A stretch of DNA of 20,636 nucleotides from assembly GCA_032718475.1 (NCBI GenBank), contig JAUCBJ010001477.1:1-20636 (forward strand), written 5' to 3'. The stretch comes from Nemertoderma westbladi. Its lineage: Eukaryota > Xenacoelomorpha > Nemertodermatida > Nemertodermatidae. Positions within the stretch are counted from its first letter, which is position 1, and the number at the start of each line of letters is the position of its first letter. A program made the position numbers and the translations under genes. Under the pieces are notes generated by a model that was given only the letters and a program-made list of their open reading frames with translations, was not told the origin of the DNA and ran no database searches. Positions 17,598 to 20,636 of this stretch are shown here, in pieces.

Positions 17598-18722
17598 GTA
17601 GAAGGGACCCAACCTTTAGGTGGGCGATGTGGAAGGGACCCAACATTTAGGTGGGCGATGTAAAGGGACCCAATCTTTAGGTGGGCGATGTAGAAGGGAC
17701 CCAACATTTAGATGGGCGATGTAGAAGGGACCCAACCTTTAGGTGTTCGTAGAAGGGACCCAACCTTTAGGTGGGCGATGTAGATGGGACCCAACCTTTA
17801 GGTGGGCGATATAGAAGGGACCCAACCTTTAGGTGGGCGATGTAAAGGGACCCAACCTTTAGGTGGGCGATGTAGAAGGGACCCAACCTTTAGGTGTTCG
17901 TAGAAGGGACCCAACCTTTAGGTGGGCGATGTAAAGGGACCCAACCTTTAGGTGGGCGATGTAAAGGGACCCAACCTTTAGGTGGGCGATGTAGAAGGGA
18001 CCCAACCTTTAGGTGTTCGTAGAAGGGACCCAACCTTTAGGTGTTCGTAGAAGGGACCCAACCTTTAGGTGGGCGATGTGGAAGGGACCCAACATTTAGG
18101 TGGGCGATATAGAAGGGACCCAACATTTAGGTGGGCGATGTAGAAGGGTTCCAACCTTTAGGTGGGCGATGTAGAAGGGACCCAACCTTTAGGTGGGCAA
18201 TGTAGAAGGGATCCAACCTTTAGGTGGGCGATGTAGAAGGGACCCAACCTTTAGGTGTTCGTAGAAGGGACCCAACCTTTAGGTGGGCGATGTAGAAGGG
18301 ATCCAACCTTTAGGTGGGCGATGTAGAAGGGACCCAACCTTTAGGTGGGCGATGTAGAAGGGACCCAACCTTTAGGTGTTCGTAGAAGGGACCCAACCTT
18401 TAGGTGGGCGATGTAGAAGGGATCCAACCTTTAGGTGGGCGATGTAGAAGGGATCCAACCTTTAGGTGGGCGATGTAGAAGGGACCCAACCTTTAGATGG
18501 GCGATGTAGAAGGGACCCAACCTTTAGGTGTTCGTAGAAGGGACCCAACCTTTAGGTGGGCGATGTAGAAGGGTTCCAACCTTTAGGTGGGCGATGTAGA
18601 AGGGACCCAACCTTTAGGTGGGCGATGTAGAAGGGACCCAACCTTTAGGTGGGCGATGTAAAAGGGACCCAACCTTTAGGTGGGCGATGTAGAAGGGACC
18701 CAACCTTTAGGTGGGCGATGTT
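17598..18722 (+). repeat. 31/28-bp minisatellite in UBE2H intron 4
   Basis: Roughly 37 units are present. The main unit is 31 bp, starts GTAGAAGGGACCCAAC and ends GGTGGGCGAT. A 28-bp variant ends GGTGTTC instead, and some units carry GGATCC, GGTTCC or a deleted TAGA. The first unit begins at intron position +5, so its GT forms positions +5 and +6 of the donor GTTAGT. Every unit contains CTTTAG-GTGGGC or CTTTAG-GTGTTC, which resembles an acceptor AG directly followed by a donor GT. Confidence 0.93.
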
Positions 18723-18982
18723 AACCAAAACAATAAACTAAGCACAATAGAACAGGTTACAGTTTTATTTTTGAGAATAATCAGCTGTTATATTTGCGTC
18801 GAATTTCCCCTGGAGAGGGATGAATTTTTATTGCGTCCAGTCCCCCCCCCCCCCCCCCCCCCCCCATATCTGGTCGTCCAAGCGGCAGAATTTAATACCT
18901 CGTGCTGGTACTTTGATTTAGGAATTACACAACAATTACAATATCAACACAATTTATTGTAAGTTCTTATTGGAGATAAGTT
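18723..18982. other. Unique spacer between the two intronic arrays
   Basis: A 260-bp spacer without recognisable exon. I searched for the expected UBE2H continuation (Glu-Tyr-Ile-like, acidic tail) and did not find it. It contains a run of 24 C (18842-18865). Confidence 0.5.
18842..18865 (+). repeat. Homopolymer tract, 24 C
   Basis: An uninterrupted C run, G on the minus strand, the longest of five long G/C homopolymers in the window. Confidence 0.9.
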
Positions 18983-20462
18983 GTGGGTGGGACAGCAAGT
19001 AACGCCCGTTGTGGGTGGGACAGCAAGTAACGCCCGTTGTGGGTGGGACAGCAAATAACGCCCGTTGTGGGTGGGACAGCAAGTAACGCCTGTTGTTTGT
19101 GGGACAGCAAGTAACGCCTGTTGTGTGTGGGACAGCAAGTAACGCCCGTTGTGGGTGGGACAGCAAGTAACTCCCGTTGTGGGTGGGACAGCAAGAAACT
19201 CCCGTAGTGGGTGGGACAGCAAGTAACGCCCGTCATGGGTGGGACAGCAAGTAACGCCCGTTGTGGGTGGGACAGCAAGTAACGCCCGTTGTGGGTGGGA
19301 CAGCAAGTAACGCCCGTTGTGGGTCGGACAGCAAGTAACGCCCGTTGTAGGTGGGGCAGCAAGTAACGCCCGTTTTGGGTGGGACAGCAAGTAACGCCCG
19401 TTGTGGGTGGGACAGCAAGTAACGCCCGTTGTGGGTGGGACAGCAAGTAACTCCCGTTGTGGGTGGGACAGCAAGAAACTCCCGTTGTGGGTGGGACAGC
19501 AAGTAACGCCCGTTATGGGTGGGACAGCAAGTAACGCCCGTTCGATGTGGGACACCAAGTAACGCCCGTTGGATGTGGGACAGCAAGTAACGCCTGTTGT
19601 GGGTCGGACAGCAAGTAACGTTGTGGGTGGGACAGCAAGTAACGCCCGTTCTGAGGGGGGGGGGGGGACAGCAAGTAACGCCCGTTGTGGGTCGGACAGC
19701 AAGTAACTCCAGTTTGTGGGTGGGACAGCAAGTAACGCCCGTTGTGGATGGGACAGCAAGTAACGCCTGTTGTGTGTGGGACAGCAAGTAACGCCTGTTG
19801 TGTGTGGGACAGCAAGTAACGCCCGTTGTGGGTGGGACAGCAAGTAACTCCCGTTGTGGGTGGGACAGCAAGAAACTCCCGTTGTGGGTGGGACAGCAAG
19901 TAACGCCCGTTATGGGTGGGACAGCAAGTAACCCCCGTTGTGGGTGGGACAGCAAGTAACGCCCGTTGTGGGTGGGACAGCAAGTAACTCCCGTTGTGAG
20001 TGGGACAGCAAGAAACTCCCGTTGTGGGTGGGACAGCAAGTAACGCCCGTCATGGGTGGGACAGCAAGTAACGCCCGTTGTGGGTGGGACAGCAAGTAAC
20101 GCCCGTTGTGGGTCGGACAGCAAGTAACGCCCGTTGTAGGTGGGTCAGCAAGTAACGCCCGTTATGGGTGGGACAGCAAGTAACGCCCGTTGTGGGTGGG
20201 ACAGCAAGTAACGCCCGTTGTGGGTGGGACAGCAAGTAACTCCCGTTGTGGGTGGGACAGCAAGAAACTCCCGTTGTGGGTGGGACAGCAAGTAACGCCC
20301 GTTGTGGGTGGGACAGCAAGTAACGTTGTGGGTGGGACAGCAAGTAACTTCCGTTCTGGGGGGGGGGGGGGGGGGACAGCAAGTAACGCCCGTTGTGGGT
20401 CGGACAGCAAGTAACGCCCGTTTGTGGGTGGGACAGCAAGTAACGCCCGTTGTGGGTGGGAC
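18983..20462 (+). repeat. 28-bp minisatellite with a higher-order period of about 700 bp
   Basis: About 53 units of 28 bp, starting GTGGGTGGGACAGC and ending AACGCCCGTT. Point variants (AACTCCC, AAGAAACTCCC, GCCTG, GTCGG) recur in the same order. A truncated unit, GTAACGTTGTGG, is found at about 19615 and again at about 20320. Each is followed by a CTG(A) plus G-run unit (19655-19667, 13 G; 20358-20375, 18 G). The array therefore contains two copies of a roughly 704-bp block. Minus-strand frames up to 299 codons through it are artefacts. It probably lies in UBE2H intron 4. Confidence 0.93.
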
Positions 20463-20636
20463 ATTTTGCTTGTAATTTAAAATAAATAGTAAAAGTTCGA
20501 GTTGAAAAAATTGGAAATAAGTTAAGTGTGTTCAGTTCATATGATTCACTAGTCGCAAAATATATTGCCGTGCCTCGTATTCGTGATTCTGCCATTCAAT
20601 TAATATGGCGGCGTAACAACTTTATACGATATATCG
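20463..20636. other. AT-rich sequence to the window edge
   Basis: This is unique sequence after the array with no exon of UBE2H or other gene recognised. Confidence 0.4.

Noticed and set aside
17598-20462. Possible CRISPR-like arrays from the regular 28- and 31-bp units
   Set aside because: The units are directly adjacent with no unique spacers, and the window is clearly from an animal genome.
18944-20595. Minus-strand frames up to 299 codons with a repeated CCPTHNGRYLLSHPQRALLAV-like pattern
   Set aside because: They are translations of the 28-bp minisatellite, whose period is not a multiple of three, so the same text appears in all three frames. There is no start context or conserved domain.

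Overview
This is a eukaryotic, almost certainly metazoan, genomic window. It holds spliced genes with GT-AG introns, a non-LTR retrotransposon, several MITE-like elements and about 6 kb of tandem repeats in AT-rich intergenic DNA. The high mobile-element and minisatellite load, and a retroelement C-terminal domain that I remember as common in marine invertebrates, suggest a marine invertebrate. I cannot name the species.

Layout. 1-2040 is AT-rich intergenic DNA with hairpins, a 180-bp PIF/Harbinger-like MITE (1025-1204) and a triplicated short repeat. 2046-2558 (-) is the C-terminal remnant of an RT-type retroelement. 2972-4243 (+) is an intact, intronless gene for mitochondrial ribosomal protein mS29/DAP3. 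4842-9044 (-) is a nearly full-length but dead LINE with EN and RT domains. It is bounded by a 10-bp target-site duplication, has two frameshifts and two stops, and is split by a 719-bp TTAA-flanked MITE. 9058-12136 is a 3.1-kb G-rich satellite whose + strand is almost free of adenine. 12475-13790 is a fold-back element. 13815-14398 is a pair of 20-bp minisatellites in opposite orientation. 14529-14749 is another inverted-repeat element. 14750-16060 has no recognisable gene.

From 16588 to the window edge lies the 5' part of a UBE2H-type ubiquitin-conjugating enzyme gene (+ strand). Four exons encode residues 1-142 and the last coding exon(s) lie outside. Intron 1 has textbook U12-type signals. 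Intron 3 carries a tandem duplication of its own 3' splice site. The incomplete intron 4 contains two large minisatellites: a 31/28-bp unit from 17598 to about 18720 and a 28-bp unit from 18983 to 20462 with a roughly 700-bp higher-order period.

The only intact host coding sequences I can support are DAP3 (mitochondrial translation) and the partial UBE2H (ubiquitin transfer). They share no obvious pathway. The long open frames across the tandem arrays are compositional artefacts, because the repeat units contain no stop codons. I did not find a convincing new multi-gene system. The unusual content is repeat architecture and splicing signals.
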